A stretch of 64,000 nt of DNA from Anodontia alba (GCA_964016985.1 OZ024835.1:68588812-68652811); one strand, 5' to 3'; positions 1 to 9,742 are shown, counted from the stretch's first letter. A program made the numbers and translations. The notes: generated from the letters alone by a model not told the origin.

Positions 1-19
1 GAAAAAACAGCTAGTTCTA

Positions 20-208
20 CAGTCGAATTTCGGTGGCTCGAACATCTTTGGGACCATAGAAAATTGTTCGAGACATGGGTGGTTCGAGCCACTGAGGATT
101 AATTATGGTGCTAAGTCAGAAAGCAAATGGCGATAATTTAGGGATTTTTTTTCGATTTTCTACACAATAATTGTATGTTGAGTGTACTCATTAGAATCGC
201 CTCGACCC
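20..208 (+). mobile_element. MITE-A, 5' half only, fused to MITE-B
   Basis: This begins with CAGTCGAA at a TA and follows the intact MITE-A copy at 12486-12840 up to the left arm of its central hairpin (ATTAGAATCGCCTCG). There it switches directly into MITE-B sequence in reverse orientation. The right half of MITE-A and its right terminal repeat are absent. The terminal form (TA target, CAGT ends) resembles pogo/Tigger-type Tc1/mariner elements; that class assignment is an inference. Confidence 0.75.
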
Positions 209-403
209 ACTTTATAGTAAAACTGGGGTTTACATGGGTATATATTATTTTTCTTATTTTTGCTCGAAAACATAGTTTGTGGGTACTCGTTAGAACCGCC
301 TCGCTGATAAATATGAAAAAATATCAGTTTTTTTTATCTGAAAATTTTCAATTTTTGTAGTTAATTGTTTTCTATATATTTGAATAGGAGGGTTTTCGTA
401 ATG
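209..403 (-). mobile_element. MITE-B, partial, joined to MITE-A
   Basis: Reverse-orientation MITE-B beginning within the segment that normally reads CCCCACTTTTATATAGTA and running to the terminal TTTTCGTAATG. Its own core keeps one arm (CTCGTTAGAACCGCCTCG) and has lost the other. The outer left terminus of MITE-B is missing, so the A/B junction replaced it. Confidence 0.75.
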
Positions 404-424
404 TTAAACTAAACTAAAAGGGTC

Positions 425-664
425 TTGTTTAGGGCCTTTTTTTTGCTCTCTAATGGGAAAGCTGTAACATCATGCATTTTTGCCACCTATTTCAGGCGAG
501 TGTTCGATTGGGTGGGTTTGTCACCTCGTTTTTACAAGGGCCATAGCTTTCATATTGGGGTTTGTTCGGAGGCCATAATGCAAGGGATCCCCCAAGAGTC
601 CGTAATGACTTTAGGTCGTTGGTCCTCTAGAACAGCCTTCAAACGCTATATTCGTATCCTATAA
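425..664 (+). pseudogene. Tyrosine recombinase C-terminal relic (DIRS/Ngaro/Crypton-like)
   Basis: About 79 residues match the C-terminal catalytic lobe of eukaryotic tyrosine recombinases. GHSFHIG is the usual HSFRIG box, in which the HxxR arginine has become histidine. It is followed by a MTLGRWSS box and the FKRYIRI segment holding the presumed nucleophilic tyrosine. The N-terminal domain and the first catalytic arginine are absent upstream, where a MITE-B ends 20 bases away. The stop codon at 662-664 lies inside the target-site duplication of a SINE. The loss of the arginine and the truncation mark a dead copy. Family membership beyond tyrosine recombinase cannot be fixed from this fragment. 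Confidence 0.7.
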
Positions 665-1010
665 TTTTGTTTGTTTTGTTTGTGTTGAGGTTTTACGGCC
701 CAGTCAACCCTATGGGGTCATGTCGAGCGCGGTCAGTTTACCTAGCCACACGTTTACTGGGCAGGCTTAGTCCTCTAAGCGGTTAACCAGTATTGTGCAT
801 GCACATTCTTTCGCCAGAAACTGACAACTGCCCTTCTTGAATCAGCGGAAGTGAGAGAATGATCGTAGAAAATATTTCATGATCATTCTCCACGAAAGAA
901 CCCTCGACCTCCTGGTCTGCAGTCGGACGGCGCATCCAACTGAGCCACCTGGTCTCCAGTCGGACGGCGCATCCAACTGAGCCACCGAGGCTGGCTTCTA
1001 TAATTTTGTT
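659..1010 (-). mobile_element. SINE-1 copy with 13-bp target-site duplication
   Basis: The insertion is bounded by identical CTATAATTTTGTT at 659-671 and 998-1010. On the minus strand a tRNA-like head carries an A-box-like TGGCTCAGTTGG and a B-box-like GGTCGAGGGTTC, followed by a body and a tail ending AACACAAACAAAACAAA. The head is partly duplicated: two copies of a ~37-bp block lie at about 914-987. TPRT-type duplication and a pol III-like promoter support a tRNA-derived SINE. It is not a functional tRNA gene. Confidence 0.85.
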
Positions 1011-1659
1011 ACCGACAATACAGCAGTTGTATGGGGCCTTCTTATGTGAGGGTTAAATTTCATTTAAATGGTATTGGGAGTAGAGAGGGGCATTGGGGTG
1101 TGCCTCTTCTCAGCTCATACATTTTAGTCTACTGTGAGTTAAATTTTGGTACGCTTTGATAGTTTTTGCGACATCATTGCGTATGCAAAGTTAAAATTTA
1201 AATGCTTATATAGTGAATTTTGCATTAATGTGACTCATCAGTTGCTATTTTAATGGCCAGTATAATGAGGGTATAGTATAGTATATACTATAATATAGTA
1301 GGGGTTCTACATTGTTACTGTGGTGGAATAATGTCTGAGCTGGGGTTGTTTGCATCATTGGGGTGTGGTGTGGACACCCCCGGCTGAGACGTTTTTATTT
1401 AGGTCGTCTGAAGTCACTGCTTCATAAGGTTTTCAGTCTGTGTCACTGGATAAGTAGGTGAATTATTTTTGTATTATTTTAACATGTGGGTATCTTTTTT
1501 ATATTGCAAGTTTAGTGTTTACAAATGGGGCAATCATTTTGGATGGTTGCAGTACAGGGTTGGTGTCTGGGTTGGTGATGTTTGCATCATTGGAGTGTGG
1601 CGTGAACATCTCTGGCTCAGATTCGGGTCATCATTAATTTGTTTTGACAGGCAGAGACA
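1011..1659 (+). other. No gene recognised; imperfect GGGG-TG-rich repeats
   Basis: No coding region, RNA gene or known element is recognised. A ~57-bp block at 1335-1391 (TTTGCATCATTGGGGTGTGG core) recurs imperfectly at 1568-1625, suggesting an old direct duplication of the non-coding part of the element that carried the recombinase relic. A short AT palindrome lies at about 1268-1295. Confidence 0.5.
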
Positions 1660-1661
1660 TA

Positions 1662-1882
1662 CACCATTACCTCTTTATAACACTATTGTTGGGGTCCATA
1701 GCATAAACCGTGTTAGTTAAACAACCGTGTTATATCCAAACAAAAATATATAGATTATATTGAAAAATGACCATTTATGGTCATTTTTCAATATAATCTA
1801 TATATTTTTTGAGATCCATCTTTGAACCGTGTTATATCCAAAACCGTGTTATAACGAACCGTGTTATAAAGAGGTTGAAGTG
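1662..1882. mobile_element. MITE-J, TA-flanked hairpin element
   Basis: Flanked by TA at 1660-1661 and 1883-1884. Terminal inverted repeats read CACCATTACCTCTTTATAA and, from the other end, CACTTCAACCTCTTTATAA. The centre is a nearly perfect hairpin with ~30-bp arms at 1746-1807 (GATTATATTGAAAAATGACC and complement). Internal CCGTGTTATA motifs repeat. The TA target fits Tc1/mariner-class MITEs. Confidence 0.8.
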
Positions 1883-2014
1883 TAACTTGCTATTTTAGGT
1901 TGTGTATCCACCTCGTGTGTTCAGGCATTTGTCCAGATAAGTAACATGTATCTTGTTTTAAGGATTTATGTTACATGGATTTCTTTCTTATGACTGGTTC
2001 CCCTGGGGTTGGCC

Positions 2015-2317
2015 GGTTTGGCGGGCTGGTGTGGCCATTTTGGTGGCTTCAGCATTGTAAATTTTACTTTTAGGTTACACAGAGTTATCTCTCTTACATG
2101 GATTTACATGTATCTCACATGATGTTGTATTTGCTTGGTTGTTTGTATTAAGAGATCGTCCCTGACATTATCAAGTCAAACTCTAATAGTTATTTGTTTA
2201 TTAAATCCTTGCCACCAAATGAATCCCAGGTGTCGCAGTCTTACGCCAGGAGTCTCGCAATATCTGAGGGGTTAAGGATTATTGTTGGCTTAGCGGGTGA
2301 GTGTTATGAATATAAAA
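2015..2317 (+). repeat. Direct repeat, copy 1 (period ~530 bp)
   Basis: About 300 bp that recur nearly unchanged at 2543-2848, for example AAGAGATCGTCCCTGACA and CCACCAAATGAATCCCAGGT in both. The repeats are separated by ~225 bp of unrelated sequence. No coding capacity is seen. Because they lie downstream of a tyrosine-recombinase relic they could be split direct repeats of a YR retroelement, or a simple tandem duplication. Confidence 0.8.
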
Positions 2318-2542
2318 CAGACAGATTTTCAAAGAAAATATTATTTATATTCTTAACATCACAAGGTTTATTGCTGAAGAGATTAGCGCCCGTGATATTT
2401 ATTTACCAGTAAGTCATGGCCTTGGGTCATTATCTATGTTGACCAATGAGAGTGAAGCATGTGGTTCAGATCTTTTTGCCTGAGAAAAGAAGGAGCTGCG
2501 AAGGTCTGTCGTGAACATTTTTTCTCCCATTCCTCCCCGCCA

Positions 2543-2848
2543 CCCTCCGCGGGCTGGTGCGGCCAACTTGGTGGTTTCAGACTTGTAATTTTTACTTTTG
2601 GGTTATACAGAGTTATCTCTCTTACATGGATTTACATGTATCTCATACGATGTTTGTATTTGTTTGGTTGTTTGTATTAAGAGATCGTCCCTGACACTAT
2701 CAAGTCAAACTCTAATAGTTATTTGTTTATTAAATCCTTGCCACCAAATGAATCCCAGGTGTCCCAGTCTTACGCCGGGAGTCTCGCAATATCTGAGGGG
2801 TTAAGGATTATTAAGTTGGCTTAGTGGGTGGGTATTATGAATATAAAA
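2543..2848 (+). repeat. Direct repeat, copy 2
   Basis: Second copy of the 2015-2317 unit, differing by scattered substitutions and small indels. Divergence is low, so the duplication is fairly recent relative to the MITEs nearby. Confidence 0.8.
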
Positions 2849-2961
2849 GAATTTTGTGTCATAGAATCTATCTTGTATTTGTTTATTTCCTTGCAATCTC
2901 CGGTATCGGTTTTCGCTAGGTCTTACATTAGGGTCCGTTTCAACAATAATCTTTACCACTG

Positions 2962-3239
2962 CATTACGAAAACATGCCTATTCAAATGTACTGAAAATTT
3001 TACATTCAAAAAATGAAAATTTTCAGATAAAAATTTCTGATATTTTTTCATATTTCTGCTCAAAACATAGGTTGTGGGTACTCGTTAGAACCGCCTCGCC
3101 GAGGCGGTTCTAACGAGTACCATAATCTATATTTTAAGCAGAAATAAGAAAAATAATGTATACCCCTGTAAACCCCAGTTTTACTATATAAAAATGGGGC
3201 TTAAAGGGGTCAAAATTATATAGGCATGTTTTCGTGATG
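2962..3239 (+). mobile_element. MITE-B, complete
   Basis: Reference-quality copy. One end is CATTACGAAAACATGCCTAT and the other is its near-inverse (GGCATGTTTTCGTGATG). A central hairpin carries the core ACTCGTTAGAACCGCCTCG followed by its complement. No open frame is present. No clear target-site duplication can be defined here. Confidence 0.85.
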
Positions 3240-3402
3240 TGGGCTAATTCAGCTGATGACAAAATAGTGATACTTTTCTTACTTTTTCAAGAAAACAGGA
3301 TTTGACATTTCATGCCAATTGTCTCCATTTGCATGAAATGTCAAATCCTGTTGCCTGGGAAAAATAGTTCAGTATGCCCTGCTGAAAATTTTACCCGTTA
3401 AA
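3240..3402. mobile_element. MITE-H, degenerate hairpin element
   Basis: Shows the H signature: GACATTTCATGC and GCATGAAATGTC arms flanked by AAAACAGGATTT and complement, with a CTGCTGAAAATTTTACCC end. The left terminus is decayed. It sits between MITE-B and the sulfotransferase stop codon, so it may contribute to that gene's 3' UTR. Confidence 0.65.
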
Positions 3403-3431
3403 CGGGTCGTTACATAAGATCCGGTACACCA

Positions 3432-4631
3432 TTAAGTCCAGTTATAGTATATGAAATATTTTGTTGGTGCCTGCGGCTCTGCTGTTCTGTAAAAAAGTAG
3501 TTCTGGGCTATCATCATAGCCAAACAATTTTAAATCATTCATATAAAGTTCTCTAATATACTTCACTTCATCAATGTGCAGCGTTAGATATGCTTCTCTC
3601 ATTGCTTGAAGTTTATTCTGTTTTAGCTGTCTTGAATCTGAACGTGTTCTAGCCGTGAAAGCCCGTTGTCTGAATTCCTCCGCAGTTATAGTTTCAATTT
3701 CAGATTTTGATATGTAGTCATGAAAGTTTTCGCTGAGTCCTATTAGACCACGCATTTGTAGTTTAAGCCAAACTCGTTTTAAAGCGGTTTCCCAGCTGAT
3801 GACTTTTATTTGGTTTTTCCATGAAAATCCACTGAAGACCGTGTCATTTAGGGCATCTTCCGCTGCCATTTCCTTGAACACACGGGGTTTTGCAAATGTT
3901 TCTAAGGTTGAGTTCAGACCGCATTCCTGAATAATGTACATTGCATCCTCGCCAAAAGTCTCCATTTTGCCAATAAAATCATAATGATACCGACATGGAA
4001 CACATTTCTCAAAAACAGCCATCGAATGACCGTCAACAGTTCCCTTCTTGTGGCATTTTATGACGTAACGAGCATACTCAGCAAAAGTTACATCATGGCC
4101 GTGGCGTAGACTCACGTGACTTGCTGACTTCCGGAAACCAGCAACTGCTCTGGTACCCAGATAATCCCAGAAAATGACATTTGGAGGAACCAGTTTGTCC
4201 ACGAATCCCGCTACAAGTCTTGAATAGGGATTTCTCGTGAACAAAACCTTAAAATAGTCGTCCTCTGTTTCCGGCTTTTTCATTCCTGTTCGATCCACAT
4301 GGCGAACTATTCTCATCTTCGAGCCCAACTGCCTTTCTGTCTTTTCAAGAATATCTATTGGTACATCATAAGGGTTTTTGTAACTTTGACCCTGCTGGTC
4401 GTGTAGCATAAGTAGAAACCGCCTCAAGAAAGTGGTACCGATCTTTTCAACAGGACAATATAGTAATTGGTGTTCCTCGGATTTAAACAAGTGGAGATCC
4501 TGTTTGGTTGCCGGCTTTGTCACAGATTTGCATGCTTGCTGTACGGCGGCGGCTAGAGCGAAACCAGCACTTCCGTTGTATCGTTTTGGCTCCGCTTTTG
4601 GCAGGGTTGTTGACACCCGTTGGAACGGGCT
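3432..4631 (-). CDS. Carbohydrate sulfotransferase, last exon (CHST8-14/HNK-1ST-like)
   Basis: Encodes 399 residues from a splice acceptor (TTCATTTCAG, exon from 4631, phase 0) to a TAA at 3432-3434. Residue numbers count from the in-frame GTG at 4616. The 5'-phosphosulfate-binding loop is CPVEKIGTTFLRR (~54-66) and the 3'-phosphate-binding motif VLFTRNPYSRLVAGF (~124-138). The family block DGHSMAVFEKC...YDFIGKMET spans ~195-220, and the C-terminus has the usual Y..DLKLFGYD. These define the Sulfotransfer_2 (HNK-1ST) family, Golgi type II enzymes that move sulfate from PAPS to GalNAc or uronic acid in glycans. The signal anchor is absent, so an upstream exon at higher coordinates is expected; none is recognised. 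The usual P-K of the PSB loop is E-K here, with lysine kept. The frame is intact, so a functional gene is likely, but exact sugar specificity cannot be told. Confidence 0.9.
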   Translation of the reverse strand, partial: SPFQRVSTTLPKAEPKRYNGSAGFALAAAVQQACKSVTKPATKQDLHLFKSEEHQLLYCPVEKIGTTFLRRFLLMLHDQQGQSYKNPYDVPIDILEKTERQLGSKMRIVRHVDRTGMKKPETEDDYFKVLFTRNPYSRLVAGFVDKLVPPNVIFWDYLGTRAVAGFRKSASHVSLRHGHDVTFAEYARYVIKCHKKGTVDGHSMAVFEKCVPCRYHYDFIGKMETFGEDAMYIIQECGLNSTLETFAKPRVFKEMAAEDALNDTVFSGFSWKNQIKVISWETALKRVWLKLQMRGLIGLSENFHDYISKSEIETITAEEFRQRAFTARTRSDSRQLKQNKLQAMREAYLTLHIDEVKYIRELYMNDLKLFGYDDSPELLFYRTAEPQAPTKYFIYYNWT

Positions 4632-4650
4632 CTGAAATGAATATTATTTA

Positions 4651-5195
4651 TTGACCTCTACCACTCTCTGAATAACAGCAGACGAAAAGTTGGTGATATT
4701 TTCTTATCTTCCCCAGAAGACAATTGGCATGAAATGCCAAAGCTTATATGTACTTTCTGGGGAAAATCAGAAAAAAATATCAGCAATTTGTAGGAGACAA
4801 TTTGCATGAAATGCCAAAAGACGGTTTTCTGAGGAAAATGAGGTGAAAATATCAGTTTGTTGCATTACGAAAACACGCCTATTCAAATACACTGAAAATT
4901 TTACAACCACAAAATGACAAATTTCAGATAAAAAAATTCTGATATTTTTTTTATATTTCTGCTCAAAACATAGATTGTGGATACACGTCAGAACCGCCTC
5001 AGCGAGGCGGTTCTAACGAGTACCCACAATCTATGTTTTTGAGCGGAAAAGAAAAATAATGTATACCCCTGTAAACCTCAGTTTTACTATATAAAAGTGG
5101 GGTTTAAGGGGGTCAAAATTACATAGGCAGGTTTTCGTAATGCCTACTGAATTCCGCAGTAAGAGAATCTGCTAAATTTAGCCCAGATAGTGGCA
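4651..5195. mobile_element. MITE-H interrupted by MITE-B
   Basis: The H ends (CCACTCTCTGAATAA / GCCCAGATAGTGG) and the CAATTTGCATGAAATGCC arm are visible, but the right part resumes only after the MITE-B at 4863-5142. MITE-B therefore inserted into an existing H copy. An internal segment around 4700-4850 carries two imperfect copies of the CATGAAATGCCAAA arm. Confidence 0.65.
4863..5142 (+). mobile_element. MITE-B nested in MITE-H
   Basis: Complete copy running from CATTACGAAAACACGCCTAT to GGTTTTCGTAATG. The core reads GTCAGAACCGCCTC-AGC-GAGGCGGTTCTAAC, so arms are almost perfectly paired. The host H sequence continues on both sides. Confidence 0.85.
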
Positions 5196-5470
5196 CAGTG
5201 AACCCTCGTTACAACGACAGCATTTATTCCCAAAGACGTTGCTATTAAAATGATTTTACTATTGTACAGAATACTTAATAAGCAGATTGTTATGCAAGAA
5301 AGGTCTTGTTTTTCTCATTTCCTCATAGAACATATATTTAGGATATATACACAATATTCTTGCATAATGTCTGACTAATTGTTATCAATAAGCGAAGGTT
5401 TCGTGACAGTCCAATTGTCATTATAACGAATTTTGTCGTTGTATCGAGTATCGGTATAAAGAAGGGTCTG
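5196..5470 (+). mobile_element. MITE-K
   Basis: Begins CAGTGAACCCTCGTTACAAC and ends with an inverted, diverged form (GTATCGGTATAAAGAAGGG then TCTG). Internally ATTATAACGAATTTTGTCGT resembles the element at 21880-22515. The ends fit the same CAGT class as MITE-A and MITE-C. Confidence 0.6.
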
Positions 5471-5493
5471 TATTTAAAGGTTAATACAAAGAG

Positions 5494-5514
5494 TTTTTTT
5501 TTTTTTTTTTTTTT
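5494..5514. repeat. Poly-T tract
   Basis: Twenty-one consecutive T residues after MITE-K. Confidence 0.95.
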
Positions 5515-5559
5515 ATCGGATTTTTGTTTTTAAAAGAAAAAAATGGGCAGAAGTCTTGA

Positions 5560-5840
5560 AGCCAATTCCATTGCATTGACACTGTCAGCTTCACCTGCCA
5601 TTCCAGTGCACGCAATGGCTATTGCAAGACAAAATGAGCTTCAGTGTGTAAACACGTACCTTCTGCCTTGTGCGCCAATTGAAGGCGCAGATCGGACTGT
5701 GCATTCGCGCAGTCCGATCAGAGTCTTCATTGTCCGCATGTAGAAATTTTGCATCCTTTGAAGATTCCGATCAGACTGCGCAAATGCGCAGGCTAATCTG
5801 AATCTTCGCAGGCCGCATATGTCCGAAGGTATGGTTTCTA
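5560..5840. mobile_element. E-family hairpin repeats
   Basis: Two adjacent E hairpins: around 5677-5738 (GGCGCAGATCGGACTGTG with GCGCAGTCCGATCAGAG) and 5757-5822 (GATCAGACTGCGCAAATG with GCGCAGGCTAATCTGAATC). The flanking TGTGCGCC and TGTCCGCAT motifs recur in other E copies. A 66-codon open frame here is a by-product of the repeat. Confidence 0.7.
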
Positions 5841-5862
5841 AGATTGTGGCTCAAATGCTTTT

Positions 5863-7640
5863 TTATGCCCCCACCTTCGAAGAAGTTGGAGGGGCATATT
5901 GCTTCTGGGACGTTTTTGCATGCGTCCGTCCGTTACGCTTTTTTATTCATAGCATAACTTCTGAACCGTGCATGCTAGGGTTTTGAAATTTCATATATGG
6001 ATTCTTCATGAAAAAATAGCTGACACATGTTTTTTTCCCATCAGGATTATGCCCCTTTCCTGAGTTATGGCCCTTTGAAAAAATATAGATGAAATCTTGT
6101 CAGCAAAATATCCCAAGAGCCTTTGAAGCTAGAGCCTTAAAACCTGGTAAATAGATTGGTATTGATGAGTGGATGACCTGATTAACTTTTGAATAAATTC
6201 TGAAAATTACTTCATGAGTTATGACCCTTTATAACTTTGGGCATTTTTACATTGCACACATTATGATGCATAGCATACGTTTTGAACTGTTCATGCTAGG
6301 GGTTTGAAATTTCATATATGGATTCCTCATGAAAACTTAGCTGACACATATTTTTTTCTTATCATGATTATGCCCCTTTCCTGAGTTATGGCCCTTTGAA
6401 AAAATATGAATGAATTCTTGTCAGCAAAATATCTCAAAGGTTATTGAAGCTAGAGCCTTGAAACCTGGTGAATAGATTGATATTGATGAGCAGATGACCT
6501 GATTAACTCATGAAAAAATAGCTGTCACGTTTTCTTTTTCTATCAAGATTATGCCCCATTCCTGAGTTATGGCCCTTTGAAAAAATATAGATGGAATCTT
6601 GTCAGCAAGCTATCTCAAAAACTGTTAAAGCTAGAGCTGGTAGCGATGAGTAAATGACCTGTTTAACTTTTTAATAAATTCTGAAAAGTACTTCTTGAGT
6701 TATGGCCTCTTGTCATTTTGGGCATTTTTACATTGCACACTTTATGATGCATAGCATAAGTTTTGAACTGTGCATGCTAGGGTTTTTAAATTTCATATTT
6801 AGATTTCTCATGAAAAAATAGCTAATACATATTTTTTTTATTATTAAGATTATGCCCCTTACCTGAGTTACGGCCCTTTGAAAAAATATAGATGAAGTCG
6901 TTGTCAGCAATATATCTAAAAAATTATTGAAGCTAGAGCCTTGAAATTTGAGGAATGAATTGGTAGCGATGAGCAGATGACCTGATTAACTTTTGAATAA
7001 ATTCTGAAAAGTACTTCTTGAGTTATGGCCCTTTGTCATTCTGGGCATTTTTACATTACACACTTATTGATGCTTAGCATAGGTTTTGAACTGTGCATGT
7101 TAGGGTTTTGAAATTTATGTATGGATTCCTCATGAAAACATAGTTGACCCATATTTTTTTCCAATCAGGATTATGCCCCTTTCCTGAGTTATGGCCCTTG
7201 GAAGAAATATGGATGGAATCTTGTCAGCAAAATATCTCAAAAACTATTGAAGCTAGAGCCTTGAAATTAAAAGAATAGATAGGTAGCGAAGATTAGATGA
7301 CCTGATTAACTTTTGAATAAATTCTGAAAAGTACTTCTTGATTTATGGCCCTTTGTCATTTTGGGCATTTTTACATTGCACACTTTTTGATGCATAGCAT
7401 AAGTTTTGAACTGTGCATGCTAGTTTGAAATTTCATATACGGATTCCTCATGAAAAAATAGGTGACCCATATTTTTTTTTTCCTATCCGAATTATCTCCC
7501 ATTTTAGGGTTGTTTCCCATTTAATAAAATTACATTGAAATCTCGTATATTTGTACTGTTGTTACTGTCATGGGCAAACAGTGTTGGAGTCAAGCAGTGT
7601 TAGAATCAGGCAGTTGGGGGCATACTGTTTACAAACACCA
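5863..7640 (+). repeat. Tandem repeat, ~320-bp unit
   Basis: Five to six copies of a unit containing TGCATAGCATAAGTTTTGAA, TATGCCCCTTTCCTGAGTTA and GAAGCTAGAGCCTTGAAA. The marker GGGCATTTTTACATTGCACA recurs at about 6238, 6720, 7042 and 7362; the longer first gap includes a shortened unit. The block starts and ends with GGGGGCAT-type sequence (5870 and 7616). There is no coding capacity. Confidence 0.85.
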
Positions 7641-8118
7641 GCCCTAGTTTAATTTGTTACAGTTCTAAATATAGGCTCTATTTACCAAATTTTCGAAGGT
7701 GACTCCCTCAATTCTCAGAGTCAGTAGAAAAAGACATTTCAATTACATTTTATATGGCTGTTTCAGTAATGAACAGTGTAGCTTCCTATGTTTATTTCAT
7801 TTCCATTACGTCATTATGATTAGCGGTTTTTATCTGTACACTTTAAGAGTTTGATAAATCATATTAATTGAGGTCTGCACGCGTGAGTTTCACATTATCT
7901 TTATCACAACGAAGGAAAGTGATCATAGATTGCATTATGAAATGAAAACATTGATTTCCAACGTGATCCAAATTTGAGCCGAGGCACAGCACTTTCACAG
8001 CTTTTGTGGCTTTTCTCGACTCTATTTTGCTTAGAATATCTTTTGTGATTGATTGATTGTTACTGTATTGTATTCTCTTGCATGCTGTGATTTCTGTTAC
8101 TTTTATTACATGTATATA
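7641..8118. other. No gene recognised
   Basis: AT-rich single-copy-looking sequence. A minus-strand open frame (about 7864-8118, continuing into MITE-A) matches no family I know and has no splice or start context that I can defend. Confidence 0.4.
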
Positions 8119-8477
8119 CAGTCGACTCTCAGTGGCTCGAACACCTTTGGGACCATGGAAATTCGTTCGAGACATGGGTAGTTCGAGCCACTGAGGGTTA
8201 ATCATGGCACCAGTTCAGGAAGCAAATACGGATAATTTAGGAAAATCTTTTCGATTTTCTACACAATGATTGTAAGTTGAGTGTACTCATTAGAATCGCC
8301 TCGATGAGGCGATTCTAATGAATACACACAACATACAATTCCATGATAAAATAAGCAAAAATCCGTAAATATTTGTTTTGTTTGAGCTATTGGAAGAATT
8401 TTGTAGGGACTGAAAAAGGAGTTCGAATCATCCACGGTAAACGAGCCATCCGTGTTCGAGCCATTGAGGTTATACTG
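8119..8477 (+). mobile_element. MITE-A, complete
   Basis: From CAGTCGACTCTCAGTGGCTC to the inverse end (GAGGTTATACTG), TA-flanked. The intact core reads ACTCATTAGAATCGCCTCG-A-TGAGGCGATTCTAATG. Length ~359 bp. Confidence 0.85.
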
Positions 8478-8526
8478 TAGTTTTTGGCTCTGGTTCTGTC
8501 GGTATAATTATTTAATAATGTTGTAT

Positions 8527-8826
8527 ACCGTCGACTCTCGTTATAGCGACGTCGCTTATCTCGAATAACCGCTTATCTCCAAGTGAAAATCTGGCCCCTG
8601 TTTAAACATGAAAATAATACATAACAAAATATTGTGCAAAAGAGGAGGAATTGCTCTTCTCTTTTCTACAATAATTTTAATATATCTCTAATTTTAGGAG
8701 TCAAAGTATATATTCATTTCTGAAATGTGGTTGTTCGAGTTATTTTTACCTTAATTTTGCAAATCTGATATGTCGAGATGTGCATATCTCGAAGTATTTC
8801 ACTTCGAGATAACGGGAGTCGACTGG
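8527..8826 (+). mobile_element. MITE-C, core partly degraded
   Basis: Ends CGTCGACTCTCGTTATAGCG and GATAACGGGAGTCGACTG. Internal markers are GATATGTCGAGATGTGCATA and AAGAGGAGGAATTGCTC. The second core arm is eroded. Confidence 0.75.
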
Positions 8827-8904
8827 ATTTGAAAACTGACGTGAAAATAAAGAATTTATCTTATATCTTGTACAAGAATGCATGTGTGCCCAGTAAAAAT
8901 CTCA

Positions 8905-8995
8905 GAGGCTGAATAGTCTTCGCGGTGAAGACTCTGATCAGACTGCGTGATGTGCAGACTGATCTGAGTTTGCTGGGCGCTCATGTAATCTTGTA
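8905..8995. mobile_element. E-family hairpin, degenerate
   Basis: CTCTGATCAGACTGCGTGA pairs with GTGCAGACTGATCTGAG. The CGCCCAG-type flank (GCTGGGCGC) is present on the right. Confidence 0.6.
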
Positions 8996-9244
8996 GGAAA
9001 TGCTGTGCCCCGGCCCAATAGTTGTAATCTGATTACTGACTATATTTCAGGTACTTACACTCTCTGTCGCTTTAGCCTTTGGTTTCTGGATTACAATGTC
9101 AGCTGACATACCACGTGATCTGTACGGGGCGTTTACAATGCCTGCAATTAAGAATAGATCGCTTGTGATTGGCTCTAGATATCCTGACGACGACCTGTCT
9201 GTCACAGGGGATAAATCGCATATTGGTATGCGCATGCGTACATG

Positions 9245-9735
9245 AATACCGTATTAACCCTAAATATTTGGATATCTTAACTCCTTACTATCCTTGTCCT
9301 AAAATTTGAACTGGTCCATTTTACTACCCGTTGATGGTCCTTGTTTAATTCTTAGCACTCTGGGTAATATTTTCAGCGCATTACATATTACAACATTTTT
9401 CTTATTTTTGACATTTTATGCAAAATGTCAAATCCGGTTTTCTATGAAAAATAAGAAAACTATCATCAGTTTGTCGTCTGCTGAATTAGCCCAGAGAGTT
9501 GTGGTTAAACATATTTTATTCTGGTTTTCGTTTGATAGGCAACAAACAACATGCACAAGACAAAAATATGGAATTGGAATGAATGATATTCTTTGAATCT
9601 GCTTGATGAGTGGCAAACAGTGTAGACCAAGATCAGACGCCGCGTTCTGCGGCGTCTGATCTGGGTCTACACTGTTTGCTCAGGCCTGTCTGTCCAAATA
9701 CTTAGGGCAAACACAGTGCATAGCTCTAAATATGG
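9245..9735. mobile_element. D-element frame iii, interrupted by MITE-H
   Basis: The outer ends are ACCGTATTAACCCTAAATAT (left) and ACTTAGGGCAAACAC (right). The hairpin core is at 9613-9679: GCAAACAGTGTAGACC, GATCAGACGCCGC, then complement. A MITE-H at 9345-9508 splits the left arm from the core. The same outer frame recurs near 21362, 25600, 58660 and 59393. Confidence 0.65.
9345..9508. mobile_element. MITE-H nested in D-element
   Basis: Starts CTTAGCACTCTGGGTAATAT and ends TTAGCCCAGAGAGTTGTGG before TTAA. Core arms are TTGACATTTTATGCAAAATG and complement. Confidence 0.7.
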
Positions 9736-9742
9736 AGATTTT

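Noticed and set aside
900..990. tRNA-like sequence on the minus strand
   Set aside because: It is the head of a SINE with a 13-bp target duplication and lacks a clean cloverleaf; not a tRNA gene.
7864..8205. 113-codon minus-strand frame
   Set aside because: Its first third lies in MITE-A and the rest matches nothing known; no splice evidence.
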